A DNA stretch of 64,000 nt, from assembly GCF_024213665.1 (NCBI RefSeq), contig NZ_JANAVP010000013.1:124001-188000 (forward strand), written 5' to 3'. Origin of the DNA: Streptomyces sp. A3M-1-3. GTDB lineage: Bacteria; Actinomycetota; Actinomycetes; Streptomycetales; Streptomycetaceae. Position 1 is the first letter of the stretch. Each line of letters begins with the position of its first letter. This document shows positions 36,389 to 45,628 of the stretch, one piece after another. The position numbers and the translations under genes were made by a program. The notes beneath the pieces were generated by a model, which was not told the DNA's origin, did not search any database, and worked only from the letters and a program-made list of their open reading frames with translations.

Positions 36389-36933
36389 ACCTACCCCACA
36401 AGGACAGCCCCCGTGTTCTGGTCGCAGGCGTCGGCAACATCTTCCTCGGCGACGACGGCTTCGGCGTCGAAACGGTTCGCCGGCTGGCCGAGCAACGGCT
36501 GCCCGAGCACGTCGAGGTCGTGGACATCGGCGTACGGGGCGTACACCTGGCGTACCAGCTTCTCGACGGCTACGACACGCTCGTCCTGGTCGACGCCACC
36601 GCACGCGGCGGCGACCCCGGCACGCTGTATCTGATCGAACCCGGCCGTCCTGGCGGTATCGAGCCGCAGAACGCGCTGCTCGACGGCCACCGGATGTCCC
36701 CCGACGCGGTGCTGGCACTGCTGGACACCCTCTGCGCCGGCACCGGTGGGCATCCGCCGCGGCGCACGCTGGTGGTGGGGTGCGAACCGGCCTGCGTGGA
36801 GGAGGGCATCGGACTCAGTCCGCCGGTGGCCGCCGCGGTACCGGAAGCCGTACGGCAGATCACGGGCCTGCTGCGGGACGAGGCACAGGGACCGCCCGCG
36901 TCGCGGGCCGCGGCCGGCGAGGCCGCCAAGTGA
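36385..36933 (+). CDS. Hydrogenase maturation endopeptidase
   Basis: A 182-residue HyaD/HupD-type protease: GVGNIFLGDDGFGVE with the Ni-sensing Asp/Glu, VVDIGVRGVHLAYQLLDGYD, and DGHRMSPDAVL with the conserved His. It removes the C-terminal peptide of the large subunit after Ni insertion, matching the 23-residue tail of the hhyL product. It overlaps the 480-residue gene (ATGA) and is followed closely by a 35-residue peptide gene. The last 20 residues are an Ala-rich tail. Confidence 0.92.
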   Translation: MNLPHKDSPRVLVAGVGNIFLGDDGFGVETVRRLAEQRLPEHVEVVDIGVRGVHLAYQLLDGYDTLVLVDATARGGDPGTLYLIEPGRPGGIEPQNALLDGHRMSPDAVLALLDTLCAGTGGHPPRRTLVVGCEPACVEEGIGLSPPVAAAVPEAVRQITGLLRDEAQGPPASRAAAGEAAK

Positions 36934-36944
36934 GGAGAAAGAGC

Positions 36945-37052
36945 ATGAAGAAGACCATCATCGGCGGCGCGGCCGCCGCCACCGCCCTGGCCGCGCTCGT
37001 CAAGCAGGTCCTGCCTGACATCAAGCGCTACCTGCGCCTGCGCAAGATGTGA
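36945..37052 (+). CDS. 35-residue DUF6893-like hydrophobic peptide
   Basis: A short ORF with a strong site (GAGGAG 9 nt before ATG 36945). It encodes a hydrophobic alpha helix, IIGGAAAATALAALVKQVL, then an Arg/Lys-rich amphipathic end (KRYLRLRKM). It lies 11 bp after the protease gene. Peptides of this kind occur in group 1h clusters. A membrane-anchoring or oligomerising role for the otherwise soluble hydrogenase is plausible but unproven. Confidence 0.7.
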   Translation: MKKTIIGGAAAATALAALVKQVLPDIKRYLRLRKM

Positions 37053-37187
37053 CGCGACCTGCCCGGCCCGGCGGACCACCAGGCTGCACCGAACGGCGTA
37101 CGCGGCCGTGCGGCGTCGGCGTGCCGGTCCGCCCGCCCCCAAGCCCCCGCCTCTAATGGAGCCGAGCGGGCCGAGGGACGGAGACCG

Positions 37188-37571
37188 ATGCACGAGATGT
37201 CCATCGCGCTGGCCGTCGTCGGCCAGGTGGAACAGGCGGCGGCGCAGGCCGGCGGCGTCACCGCGGTGAAGTCCGTACGGCTCCAGGTCGGCGAACTGGC
37301 CGGCGTGGTCCCCGAAGCTCTCTCCTTCTGCTTCGAACTGGCCTGCGCCGGGACCGTTCTGGAAGGCGCCGAACTCGTCGCGGAATCCGTTCAGGGCCGC
37401 GCCCGCTGCGCACCGTGCGCGGACGAATGGGCGGTCGGCATGCCACCCCAACTGTGCTGCCCGGTGTGCGGCGAGGCGACCGCCGAGCTGCTCTCGGGAC
37501 GTGAACTGCAGATCGCCGCCGTGCACTGGGAGGACGGCCAGGCGCACGAAGCCATCCGCGAACCGATCTGA
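37188..37571 (+). CDS. hypA: Nickel metallochaperone HypA
   Basis: A 127-residue HypA. The invariant N-terminus MHEMSIA carries the Ni ligand His2. The zinc site is CAPC and CPVCG, though the first pair sits in a short loop with DEW. HypA delivers nickel to the hydrogenase large subunit with HypB. A 135-bp gap separates it from the peptide gene; the sequence before it (GAGGGACGG) provides a ribosome site. A separate promoter could lie in the gap. Confidence 0.93.
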   Translation: MHEMSIALAVVGQVEQAAAQAGGVTAVKSVRLQVGELAGVVPEALSFCFELACAGTVLEGAELVAESVQGRARCAPCADEWAVGMPPQLCCPVCGEATAELLSGRELQIAAVHWEDGQAHEAIREPI

Positions 37572-37587
37572 AGAGGAGCGCTGAACC

Positions 37588-38352
37588 ATGTGCCGTGTGG
37601 TCGACCTGCAACAGGCCGTACTCGCCAAGAACGACGCGACCGCGCACACCCTGCGCGCCGAACTCGCAGCCCGCGGCACCACGGTCGTCAACCTGCTCTC
37701 CAGCCCCGGCAGCGGGAAGACCGCCCTGCTGGAACGCGAACTGCTGCTCGCGCGTGAGCGGTCCGTGCCCGTGGCGGCTCTGACCGCCGACCTCGCCACC
37801 GAGAACGACGCCGTACGCCTGGCCCGCTCCGGAGTGCCGGTCAAGCAGGTGCTGACCGACGGACTGTGCCACCTGGAGGCCGGGATGCTGAGCCGGCACC
37901 TGGACGGATGGCTGCCCGAAGGCACCCGACTGCTGTTCGTGGAAAACGTCGGCAACCTCGTCTGTCCCGCCTCCTACGACCTCGGCGAGTCCCTGAGAGT
38001 CGTGCTCGCCTCCGTGACGGAGGGGGAGGACAAACCACTGAAGTACCCCACAGCCTTCGGCCTGGCCCACCTGGTGGTGGTCACCAAGACCGACATCGCG
38101 GAAGCCGTCGAGTTCGACGAGGCGGCGTTCCGCGCGCATGTCGAACAGGTCAACCCCGGGGTGGAAGTGCTCCTGACCTCCGCGCGTCTGGGCGACGCGA
38201 CCGGAGCGCTGCTCGACCGGGCGCTGGCGGCAGCGGACGGCGCGGCCGTCCACGCACCTGTCATGGCCCGGCAGCAGCATGTCCATCGACACGACGACGG
38301 TACGCACACCCACACCGCCGACCCGGGCGCCCTGGCGCAATCCCCCTCGTGA
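37588..38352 (+). CDS. hypB: Hydrogenase nickel-insertion GTPase HypB
   Basis: A 254-residue G3E GTPase. The P loop is LLSSPGSGKTALLERELL; later FVENVGNLVCP (switch II/metal region) and VVVTKTDIAEAVEF (the guanine-specificity TKxD) follow. The C-terminus is His-rich (HVHRHDDGTHTHT), whereas the usual His-rich tract of HypB lies at the N-terminus, so the nickel-storing segment is relocated. It is 16 bp after hypA; its stop overlaps hypF (GTGA). Confidence 0.93.
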   Translation: MCRVVDLQQAVLAKNDATAHTLRAELAARGTTVVNLLSSPGSGKTALLERELLLARERSVPVAALTADLATENDAVRLARSGVPVKQVLTDGLCHLEAGMLSRHLDGWLPEGTRLLFVENVGNLVCPASYDLGESLRVVLASVTEGEDKPLKYPTAFGLAHLVVVTKTDIAEAVEFDEAAFRAHVEQVNPGVEVLLTSARLGDATGALLDRALAAADGAAVHAPVMARQQHVHRHDDGTHTHTADPGALAQSPS

Positions 38353-40754
38353 GCGGTCCGCAGCCGGGGACCGGCGTCGTCGAGGCGGCGGCGCAGCGCC
38401 GGCGGGTCACCGTGCGGGGCGTGGTGCAGGGCGTCGGGTTCCGGCCGTTCCTGTACACCCTCGCCACCGGACTGGACCTGTCCGGACATGTGACCAACAC
38501 CGGAGAGGGAGTCGTCACGGAGGTCGAAGGAACACCCTCCGCCGTAGCCCTGTTCTGCGACCGGATCTCCGCGGAGGCCCCACCGCTCGCCCGGGTGGAA
38601 TCCGTCGACCACCAGAAGGTCCCCGCAACGGGCGGCGCCGGATTCACCATCGTCGCCTCCCGGACGGACGGACCCGCGCGCACCCTGGTCTCCCCGGACA
38701 TGGCCACCTGCGCCGACTGCCTCACCGAACTGGCCGATCCGGCCGACCGGCGACACCGCCACCCCTTCATCACCTGCACGCACTGCGGCCCGCGCTTCAC
38801 CATCGTTACCGGCCTGCCGTACGACCGGGCCCATACGACCATGGCCGGTTTCCCGATGTGCCCCAACTGCGCCCGCGAGTACGCGGATCCGGCCGACCGC
38901 CGCTTTCATGCGCAGCCGGTGGCCTGCCCCGACTGCGGCCCGCGTCTGCGGCTGCTCGTGGCGCAATCGGCCCCCGGCCTGCCGCCCCGACCCGTATCCG
39001 GAGCGGACCCGGTCGCCGAAGCCCGCGCGCTCCTGTCCCGTGGCGCGGTCCTCGCCCTGAAGGGTCTCGGCGGCTACCACCTCGCCTGCGACGCCTCCAA
39101 CTCCCGGGCAGTCGCGCTGCTGCGGCGCCGCAAGGCACGGGGCGACAAGCCGTTCGCCGTGATGGCCAGGAGCGTTGCCGACATCGAGCACCTCGTGCAG
39201 GTAGGCCCCGAGGAGCAGGGCCTGCTCACAGGCGGCATCCGGCCCATCGTCCTGCTGCGCCGCCGTACCGGCGTCCCGCCGCGGCCGGGGGCGCCTCGGC
39301 CCTCGGAGGCGGTCGCCCCGGGGAGTCCGGACCTCGGCGTGATGCTTCCGTACACCCCTGTGCACCACCTGCTGCTCGGCCTGCCCGGCGATGCCGACGG
39401 GCCACGTCTGCTCGTCATGACCAGCGGGAACGTGGCGGGGGAGCCGATCGTCACCGACGACGCCGAGGCACTGGACCGGTTGGCGCACCTGGCAGACGCC
39501 TGGCTCACCCACGACCGCCGCATCCACGTGCCGTGCGACGACTCGGTGGTGCGCGTGTGCGACGGAGAGCTCCTCACGGTGCGCCGCGCTCGCGGCTACG
39601 CCCCTCTGCCGCTTGCACTGCCGGTACCGGTACGGGCGGCCCTCGCCGTCGGGGGCGACCTGAAGAACGCGTTCTGCCTCGCGGAAGACCGCAGGGCCTG
39701 GCTGTCCGCCCACATCGGAGACATGGACGGCCTCGCCACGCAGCAGGCGTTCGAGCGCGCGGAAAGGCAGCTGGAGACGGTCACCGGGGTGCAGCCCGAG
39801 CTGCTGGCCGCCGACCGGCATCCCGGCTACCGCTCCGGACAGTGGGCCGATCGGCACGCGGCCGGCCGGCCGGTCGTACGTGTCCAGCATCATCATGCGC
39901 ACATCGCCGCGGCCATGGCCGAGCACGGACTGGACGGCAGTCGACCGGTGATCGGCGTCGCATTCGACGGCACCGGTTACGGGGACGACGGGGCGGTGTG
40001 GGGCGGGGAGATCCTTCTGGCGGACTACGACGGGTTCACCCGGTTCGGCCACCTCACATATGTACCGCTGCCGGGCGGCGACACCACGGTGCACCGGCCG
40101 TACCGCATGGCACTCGCACATCTGCGCGCGGCCGGCATCGCCTGGTCGGCGGACCTGCCCTGCGTGGCCACCTGCCCTCCCGACGAACGCCGCGTGCTGA
40201 AACGCCAGTTGGAGCGAAACCTGAACTGCGTGCCCACCTCGAGCATGGGCCGGCTCTTCGACGCCGTCTCCTCTCTCGCGGGCGTTTGCCACCGGGCCGG
40301 ATACGAAGCCCAGGCCGCCATCGAACTGGAGGCCGCCGCACTGACCGCGGCAGCCGAGGACGGCACCGGATACGCATTCGCCGTGCGGCCTGCCGCACCT
40401 GACGGCCGGGTTGGGGCAACGGCCGACCCCGCACCCGTCCTGGCAGCAGTCGTGGCCGACGTGCGGGCGGGTACGGAGCCGGCCCGTATCGCGGCGCGCT
40501 TCCACCGGGCGGTCACCGGCCTCGTACACCGGACCTGTGTCATGGCGCGAGAGCTGCACGGACTGGACACCGTCGCCCTGACCGGCGGGGTGTTCGCCAA
40601 CGCCCTGCTCTCCTCGGCTTGCGCCGGGGCACTGCGCGAGGGCGGCTTCACCGTCCTGCGCCACCACCAGGTCCCGCCCAACGACGGGGGACTGGCGCTC
40701 GGCCAGCTGGTGGTGGCAGCGCGCACCCCGGCCCGGCGTACAGCCACCGACTGA
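38349..40754 (+). CDS. hypF: Carbamoyltransferase HypF
   Basis: An 801-residue protein that converts carbamoyl phosphate to thiocarbamate on HypE, the source of CN ligands. Domains in order: acylphosphatase (RGVVQGVGFRPFLYTLA), two zinc fingers (CADCLTELADP with CTHCGPRF; CPNCAREY with CPDCGPRL), a YrdC-like domain (PFAVMARSVADIEHL), and a Kae1-like C-terminal domain with HHHAHIAAAMAEHG and DGTGYGDDGAVWGGE. GTG at 38349 overlaps hypB. The length is normal for the family. Confidence 0.94.
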   Translation: MSGPQPGTGVVEAAAQRRRVTVRGVVQGVGFRPFLYTLATGLDLSGHVTNTGEGVVTEVEGTPSAVALFCDRISAEAPPLARVESVDHQKVPATGGAGFTIVASRTDGPARTLVSPDMATCADCLTELADPADRRHRHPFITCTHCGPRFTIVTGLPYDRAHTTMAGFPMCPNCAREYADPADRRFHAQPVACPDCGPRLRLLVAQSAPGLPPRPVSGADPVAEARALLSRGAVLALKGLGGYHLACDASNSRAVALLRRRKARGDKPFAVMARSVADIEHLVQVGPEEQGLLTGGIRPIVLLRRRTGVPPRPGAPRPSEAVAPGSPDLGVMLPYTPVHHLLLGLPGDADGPRLLVMTSGNVAGEPIVTDDAEALDRLAHLADAWLTHDRRIHVPCDDSVVRVCDGELLTVRRARGYAPLPLALPVPVRAALAVGGDLKNAFCLAEDRRAWLSAHIGDMDGLATQQAFERAERQLETVTGVQPELLAADRHPGYRSGQWADRHAAGRPVVRVQHHHAHIAAAMAEHGLDGSRPVIGVAFDGTGYGDDGAVWGGEILLADYDGFTRFGHLTYVPLPGGDTTVHRPYRMALAHLRAAGIAWSADLPCVATCPPDERRVLKRQLERNLNCVPTSSMGRLFDAVSSLAGVCHRAGYEAQAAIELEAAALTAAAEDGTGYAFAVRPAAPDGRVGATADPAPVLAAVVADVRAGTEPARIAARFHRAVTGLVHRTCVMARELHGLDTVALTGGVFANALLSSACAGALREGGFTVLRHHQVPPNDGGLALGQLVVAARTPARRTATD

Positions 40755-40810
40755 CGACGCGCCCGGCAAGGCCCGGGCAACGAATCATCACCCACAGCGA
40801 GGAGAAGCCC

Positions 40811-41131
40811 ATGTGCCTGGCGGTACCCGGCAGAGTGCTGGACATCGAGGAACGAGACGGCACCCGTATGGCGACGGTCGATTTCGGCGGCGTCGTCAAG
40901 GAGGTATGCCTGGAGTACCTGCCCGACCTCCAGGTCGGCGAATACGCCATCGTCCACGTCGGGTTCGCCCTGCAGCGCCTGGACGAGGAGTCGGCCAAGC
41001 AGACACTCGAGCTGTTCGCCACGCTCGGGACGCTCCAGGAGGAGTTCGGCGACCCCTGGGCACTGGCGGCGGAAGCCGGCGGCTTTCCGACGCCCGCCGG
41101 CAGCGATGCACCCCAGGAGGCACAGAAGTGA
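40811..41131 (+). CDS. hypC: Hydrogenase assembly chaperone HypC
   Basis: A 106-residue HypC/HybG chaperone with the diagnostic MCLAVPGRVLDIE N-terminus, whose Cys2 binds the Fe(CN)2CO intermediate. VDFGGVVKEVCLEYLP and VGEYAIVHVGFALQ follow. AGGAG precedes the ATG. A slightly longer than usual C-terminal extension ends in AGSDAPQEAQK. The stop overlaps hypD (GTGA). It escorts the Fe unit between HypD and the large subunit. Confidence 0.93.
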   Translation: MCLAVPGRVLDIEERDGTRMATVDFGGVVKEVCLEYLPDLQVGEYAIVHVGFALQRLDEESAKQTLELFATLGTLQEEFGDPWALAAEAGGFPTPAGSDAPQEAQK

Positions 41132-42252
41132 AGTACATCGACGAGTTCCAGGACCCGGCCCTGGCGCGTCGCCTGCTCGACGACATCCACTCCACCGTGA
41201 CCCGACCGTGGGCGCTCATGGAGGTCTGCGGGGGACAGACGCACACCATCATCCGGCACGGCATCGACCAGCTCCTCCCGGACCAGGTGGAACTGATCCA
41301 CGGGCCGGGCTGTCCGGTGTGTGTCACCCCGCTGGAAGTCATCGACAAGGCGCTGGAGATCGCCTCCCGGCCAGAGGTGATCTTCTGCTCCTTCGGCGAC
41401 ATGCTCCGCGTACCGGGCACCGGCCGCGACCTGTTTCAGGTCCGCAGCGAAGGGGGCGATGTACGGGTCGTCTACTCGCCGCTCGACGCCCTGAGGATCG
41501 CTCAGCAGAACCCGGACCGCGAGGTGGTGTTCTTCGGCATCGGATTCGAGACGACCGCGCCCCCCAACGCGATGACGGTGTATCAGGCCCGCAAGCTCGG
41601 CATCCCGAACTTCAGCCTGCTGGTCTCCCATGTGCGGGTGCCACCGGCGATCGAGGCGATCATGCAGTCGCCGAGCTGCCGGGTGCAGGCCTTCCTCGCA
41701 GCCGGGCATGTGTGCAGCGTGATGGGCACCGGGGAGTACCCGGAACTGGCCGAGCGGTTCCGCGTCCCGATCGTCGTGACCGGATTCGAGCCCCTGGACA
41801 TCCTCGAGGGCGTACGCCGGACAGTCCTGCAGCTGGAACGTGGTGAGCACACCGTCGACAACGCCTATCCGCGCGCCGTCCGCCCCGAAGGAAACGCGGC
41901 CGCCCGGGCCATGCTTGCGGATGTCTTCGAGGTCACCGACCGCGCCTGGCGCGGCATCGGTGTGATCCCCGACAGCGGCTGGCGGCTGTCCTCCCGGTAC
42001 CGCGACTACGACGCCGAGTACCGGTTCTCGGTTACGGGCATCCAGACCCGGGAGCCGGCCGAGTGCCGCAGCGGCGAGGTCCTTCAAGGCCTGCTGAAGC
42101 CTCACGAGTGTGAGGCGTTCGGCACGCTCTGCACACCCCGCACCCCTCTCGGCGCCACCATGGTCTCCAGCGAGGGCGCCTGCGCCGCCTACTACCTCTA
42201 CCGGCGGCTGGACATCACGACCGCATCTTTGGAGGCGAGCCCCGTTGTCTGA
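41128..42252 (+). CDS. hypD: Fe-S scaffold HypD
   Basis: A 374-residue HypD: WALMEVCGGQTHTIIRHGID, ELIHGPGCPVCVTPLEVI, GIGFETTAPP, and C-terminal Cys motifs AECRSGEVLQGLLKPHEC and FGTLCTPRTPLG. HypD carries a [4Fe-4S] cluster and reduces the cyanide precursor while holding Fe with HypC. It starts at GTG overlapping hypC and runs into the first codons of hypE. Confidence 0.94.
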   Translation: MKYIDEFQDPALARRLLDDIHSTVTRPWALMEVCGGQTHTIIRHGIDQLLPDQVELIHGPGCPVCVTPLEVIDKALEIASRPEVIFCSFGDMLRVPGTGRDLFQVRSEGGDVRVVYSPLDALRIAQQNPDREVVFFGIGFETTAPPNAMTVYQARKLGIPNFSLLVSHVRVPPAIEAIMQSPSCRVQAFLAAGHVCSVMGTGEYPELAERFRVPIVVTGFEPLDILEGVRRTVLQLERGEHTVDNAYPRAVRPEGNAAARAMLADVFEVTDRAWRGIGVIPDSGWRLSSRYRDYDAEYRFSVTGIQTREPAECRSGEVLQGLLKPHECEAFGTLCTPRTPLGATMVSSEGACAAYYLYRRLDITTASLEASPVV

Positions 42253-43336
42253 GACCACTGAAGCGCCGCAGTCGGACACGCGGCGGCGGCCGGACCTCAC
42301 GGCGTGGACATGCCCGGCGCCCCTACGTGACCAGCGCCGGGTGGTGATGGGCCACGGCGGCGGCGGCGCACTGTCCGCCGAGCTGGTCCAGCACGTCTTC
42401 GCGCCCGCCTTCGGCGGAGAGGTCCTCGCTCAGCTGGGCGATTCGGCGGCACTCTCCCTGGGCGGGGTCCGGCTGGCCTTCTCCACCGACTCCTTCGTGG
42501 TGCGGCCGCTGTTCTTCCCCGGCGGCAGCATCGGCGACCTCGCAGTCAACGGCACCGTCAACGACCTCGCGATGAGTGGCGCCCGAGCCGCCTACCTCTC
42601 CTGCGGATTCATCCTGGAGGAAGGCGTCGAGATTTCGGTCGTCGCACGCGTGGCCGAGGCACTCGGTTCGGCCGCGCGCTCCGCAGGGGTCGAAGTCGCG
42701 ACGGGCGACACCAAGGTGGTCGAAGCCGGCCACGGAGACGGGATCTTCATCAACACCGCGGGGATCGGCCTGATCCCCGCGGGTGTCGATCTGCGCCCGC
42801 AGCGCGTCGTCCCCGGCGATGTCGTGATCGTCAGCGGTGCCATCGGCGTGCACGGCGTCGCGATCATGAGCGTCCGCGAGGGCCTGGAATTCGGCGTGGA
42901 GATCGAGAGCGACTGCGCGGCGCTCGGCGGCCTTGTGGACGCCATGCTCGCCGTGACCCCGGACCTGCACGTGCTGCGCGATCCCACCCGTGGGGGCCTG
43001 GCAGCCGCCCTCAACGAGATCGCGGCGGCCTCGGGCACCGGGGTCGTCATCCAGGAGCGCAGCGTCCCGGTCCCGCCGCCCGTGGCCAATGCCTGCGCCA
43101 TCCTGGGCCTGGACCCCATGTACGTCGCCAACGAGGGCAAGCTGGTCGCGTTTGTCCCGCGTGAGCACGCCGAAGCGGTCCTGGACGCGATGCGCGCCCA
43201 CCCTCGGGGCGCGGGCTCCCGGGTGATCGGCGAGGCCGTGGAAGCGCACCCCGGCATGGTGGTGGCCCGCACCGGACTCGGCGGCACACGAGTGGTCGAC
43301 CTGCCGATCGGGGAACAGCTGCCGCGGATCTGCTAA
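42245..43336 (+). CDS. hypE: Hydrogenase cyanide-forming protein HypE
   Basis: A 363-residue PurM-like ATPase. VVMGHGGGGALSAELVQHVF begins the fold; GDTKVVEAGHGDGIFI and LRDPTRGGLAAALNEIA are nucleotide-binding parts. The C-terminal PRIC ends in the Cys that receives the carbamoyl group and is dehydrated to thiocyanate. The likely start is TTG at 42245, overlapping hypD, giving ~35 residues ahead of the conserved core. The stop overlaps the stop of a convergent gene. Confidence 0.94.
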   Translation: MSETTEAPQSDTRRRPDLTAWTCPAPLRDQRRVVMGHGGGGALSAELVQHVFAPAFGGEVLAQLGDSAALSLGGVRLAFSTDSFVVRPLFFPGGSIGDLAVNGTVNDLAMSGARAAYLSCGFILEEGVEISVVARVAEALGSAARSAGVEVATGDTKVVEAGHGDGIFINTAGIGLIPAGVDLRPQRVVPGDVVIVSGAIGVHGVAIMSVREGLEFGVEIESDCAALGGLVDAMLAVTPDLHVLRDPTRGGLAAALNEIAAASGTGVVIQERSVPVPPPVANACAILGLDPMYVANEGKLVAFVPREHAEAVLDAMRAHPRGAGSRVIGEAVEAHPGMVVARTGLGGTRVVDLPIGEQLPRIC

Positions 43337-43719
43337 CCCGGCCGGCGCTCGGAGGGCGGCTCCTGGGGGTCCACCCCGCTGAACGCGGAGGCGTCCTTCG
43401 TACCACTGGGACGCTGCGAGCGGCCCTTGCGCCCGGTGTCGCGCATCCCCTTCTCGTCCTTGTCCCCGTACTCCTCACCGCGCCGGCTGTCGCTCTCGAC
43501 CGTGTCACCGGGGACGGACTTGCTCTCCTCCTTGGACACCTTCCTCCCGCTGCTCCTGCCGGGGGCATGCTCATCGGGGTGGAAGGAGCGACGGGCGCTC
43601 GGGTTGTCCTGCCGGCGGGTTTCGTCGACATCGGGTGCCCAGCCGTGCTGCTCGGTCCCCTGGTGACGGCTGGGGCCCTCGCCGTGCGAGGGCTCGGATG
43701 GCTTCGATTTCTTGGGCAT
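43333..43719 (-). CDS. Hydrophilic hypothetical protein
   Basis: A 128-residue, highly charged protein without hydrophobic segments or folded-domain signature: MPKKSKPSEPSHGEGPS, KVSKEESKSVPGDTVESDSR, EEYGDKDEKGMRDTGRKGRS. It is probably intrinsically disordered, like stress-associated or nucleoid-linked small proteins of actinomycetes. It is convergent with hypE and shares the stop region (TAG opposite TAA). The start is an ATG at 43719. Confidence 0.6.
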   Translation of the reverse strand: MPKKSKPSEPSHGEGPSRHQGTEQHGWAPDVDETRRQDNPSARRSFHPDEHAPGRSSGRKVSKEESKSVPGDTVESDSRRGEEYGDKDEKGMRDTGRKGRSQRPSGTKDASAFSGVDPQEPPSERRPG

Positions 43720-44499
43720 GAGCCGACCTGCCTGTCCACGTCTATGAGGGCGCACGCCATACGCACCCAGTCGTGTACTCGATCTTCCCACTTGGCAGGA
43801 GAACGGGCATATCGACAGCAATGGGCCGCGGGGCGAGGTCGGCGTCATCGGTTCGGACGGCCGGGCGAGAACTCGCCGCTGTCCGCAGCGCCGGGCTGCC
43901 GGCGGCCAGGGCCCCGATGACTACCGCGGACGGGTGGTGCTCTGGATGGCCGACGGTGAGCCGCCGGCCGGCCTCCACGTGGCCGCGCACAAGATCGGCG
44001 CCGTCTCGGTGCGGCTGTCCTGGCTCGCGTGCTGCGACGATCGAGCGTCTGGCGCTCGCCCAGCCGGACGGCCCACTCGACGTCCAGGAGGGCCGGTGGC
44101 GGTGATGGCCACGGCCGGAGGGATCAGCGTAAATGACGACGACCCCTGTATCGCCCTCGACCAGGGTCACGCTGGACGGGCAGAAGCCACGGACCTGGTA
44201 GATACCTTCCGTGACCTCGCACAGGCCCTGGCGCGAGGCCGGCCTGCTCCGGCGCCGCAGGCTCGGCTTCCGTCGCTGTCCCAGACCACGCGTCCGCGGT
44301 CGGCGTCAGCGACGTCCCGTGTTGCCCAGCCGCTGCCGATGACGGGCGCTTTGGAACCGCAGCACCCGCCATCCCACTCGAACTGAAATATCCAGCTGAT
44401 GTTGTTATTCATAGTTTTGTACGGCGTGCCGGCTTGCAGGGTGGCTGGCGTCTGGTGATGCGGGGCCAGCGGTGCGGCGTGAGTGACAGGAGCGGGACG
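43720..44499. other. About 780 bp without a supported gene
   Basis: Reading frames here are open only as GC-rich noise; I found no conserved motif. The last 110 bp become AT-richer (AAATATCCAGCTGATG and TTGTTATTCATAGTTTTG near 44385-44415), which may hold the promoter of the following membrane protein. Confidence 0.5.
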
Positions 44500-44889
44500 A
44501 TGGACTACCCACTACTCAACACATTCTGGACGATGCTCTGGTTCTTCCTGTGGGTGATGTGGCTGTTCCTGCTGTTCAAGATCGTGGGAGACATCTTCCG
44601 GAACGACAAGATGAGTGGCTGGCTCAAGGCTCTGTGGCTGATCGTGCTGATCATCCTTCCGTTCCTCGGCGTGCTCGTGTACGTGATCGTGCACGGCGGC
44701 GACATGGGCAAACGTGATCTGGCGCGGGCCAAGGAGCACGAGAAGGCCTTCCGGAACTACGTACGCAAGGCGGCCGCCGGCGGCGAGACGGGGGGAGCGG
44801 ACGAGCTGGCCAAGCTCGCCGACCTGAAGGGCAAGGGAGTCATCACCGAGGAGGAGTTCCAGCAGGCCAAGGCGAAGCTGCTGGCCTGA
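44500..44889 (+). CDS. PLDc_N/SHOCT-domain membrane protein
   Basis: A 129-residue protein. Two N-terminal membrane helices (FWTMLWFFLWVMWLFLLF, ALWLIVLIILPFLGVLVYVI) carry the phospholipase-D-nuclease N-terminal motif. A C-terminal SHOCT helix pair (DELAKLADLKGKGVITEEEF and QAKAKLL) follows a charged linker. This is a widespread actinobacterial small membrane protein of unknown function, often oligomeric. AGGAG precedes ATG 44500. Confidence 0.85.
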   Translation: MDYPLLNTFWTMLWFFLWVMWLFLLFKIVGDIFRNDKMSGWLKALWLIVLIILPFLGVLVYVIVHGGDMGKRDLARAKEHEKAFRNYVRKAAAGGETGGADELAKLADLKGKGVITEEEFQQAKAKLLA

Positions 44890-45452
44890 CGCCCCTCCCC
44901 GGCAGCCTTTTCTGCGCGGCCAGGAAGCGCCGATGTCACGGCAGTTGCCGGGGTGGCTCCGGCTGCAGCAGCGGAAAGCGGTTCGCCGCTTCGTCGCTCA
45001 GCCAGGTGATCCGACGGGCAATCACGCCGCGACTGTCGGCGTCGGCGACGTCGAGCAGAAGTCTTGTTTCCCGCGGGACGGCTTGTGCCCCGGCAGCGGC
45101 AGTCGCTCCACTTCGAAGACGGCGCCGACTTAAGGCGCGGCCGTTCGGCTGGTGCACCCCACCACGGCCAGTACGACGGCGGTGAGCGCACACACCGCTT
45201 CAGTCACCCTGCATATCGGCGCATACGGGGACACCGGGAGCGCATCGGGTGGCGCGCAGCCCGGGCCGGCGCACGGGGCACCTCCCCGGCGCGGCCCAAG
45301 AGCAGGAGTTGGCGTCATTGGCCGCAGCGTTTACCGTCTCGATGTGCCTTGCCACGCAGGAGGTAGTCGTTGACGGCGGCGTCGATACAGGATCTGCCCG
45401 CTGGTCGCCTCGACCGGCCAGTAGGCCCAGTCCAACAACGCATCGTTGAGGG
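44890..45452 (-). other. Decayed stretch with coding-like minus-strand fragments
   Basis: On the minus strand a lipoprotein-like signal (VCALTAVVLAVVGCTSRTAAP) ends at a stop near 45130. In another frame a coding-like tail follows, VPRETRLLLDVADADSRGV, ending FPLLQPEPPRQLP at 44936. These may be two parts of one frameshifted small lipoprotein. No family was recognised. Confidence 0.3.
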
Positions 45453-45611
45453 CTTGTCGACCCTCAGCAGCGCCCGCAGCACATCCATGTCCCGCGCTCC
45501 TTCGATCGTGCCGACGTGCACCAGCAGGCCGCCGACCCGCTCCCCGCATGCCGCGGCGAACGTCTTGGCCGGATAACCGGACGCGGCTGCCTGCTGCAGG
45601 TAGTCGATCGC
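45453..45611 (-). pseudogene. Internal fragment of a SlpD-type alpha/beta hydrolase
   Basis: About 53 codons encode AIDYLQQAAASGYPAKTF, then a segment through GLLVHVGTIEGARDMDVLRA, typical of the lid-side region just before the nucleophile elbow of secreted tripeptidyl-aminopeptidase-like hydrolases. The catalytic motifs and both ends are gone. It meets an IstB fragment on the opposite strand at about 45615-45630. Confidence 0.6.
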
Positions 45612-45628
45612 GGACGCTCCAGGCCCTC

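Noticed and set aside
43720..44499. Possible gene with VVLWMADGEPPAGLHVAAHK on the + strand
   Set aside because: No start with ribosome site, no family resemblance and the surrounding frames are equally open.
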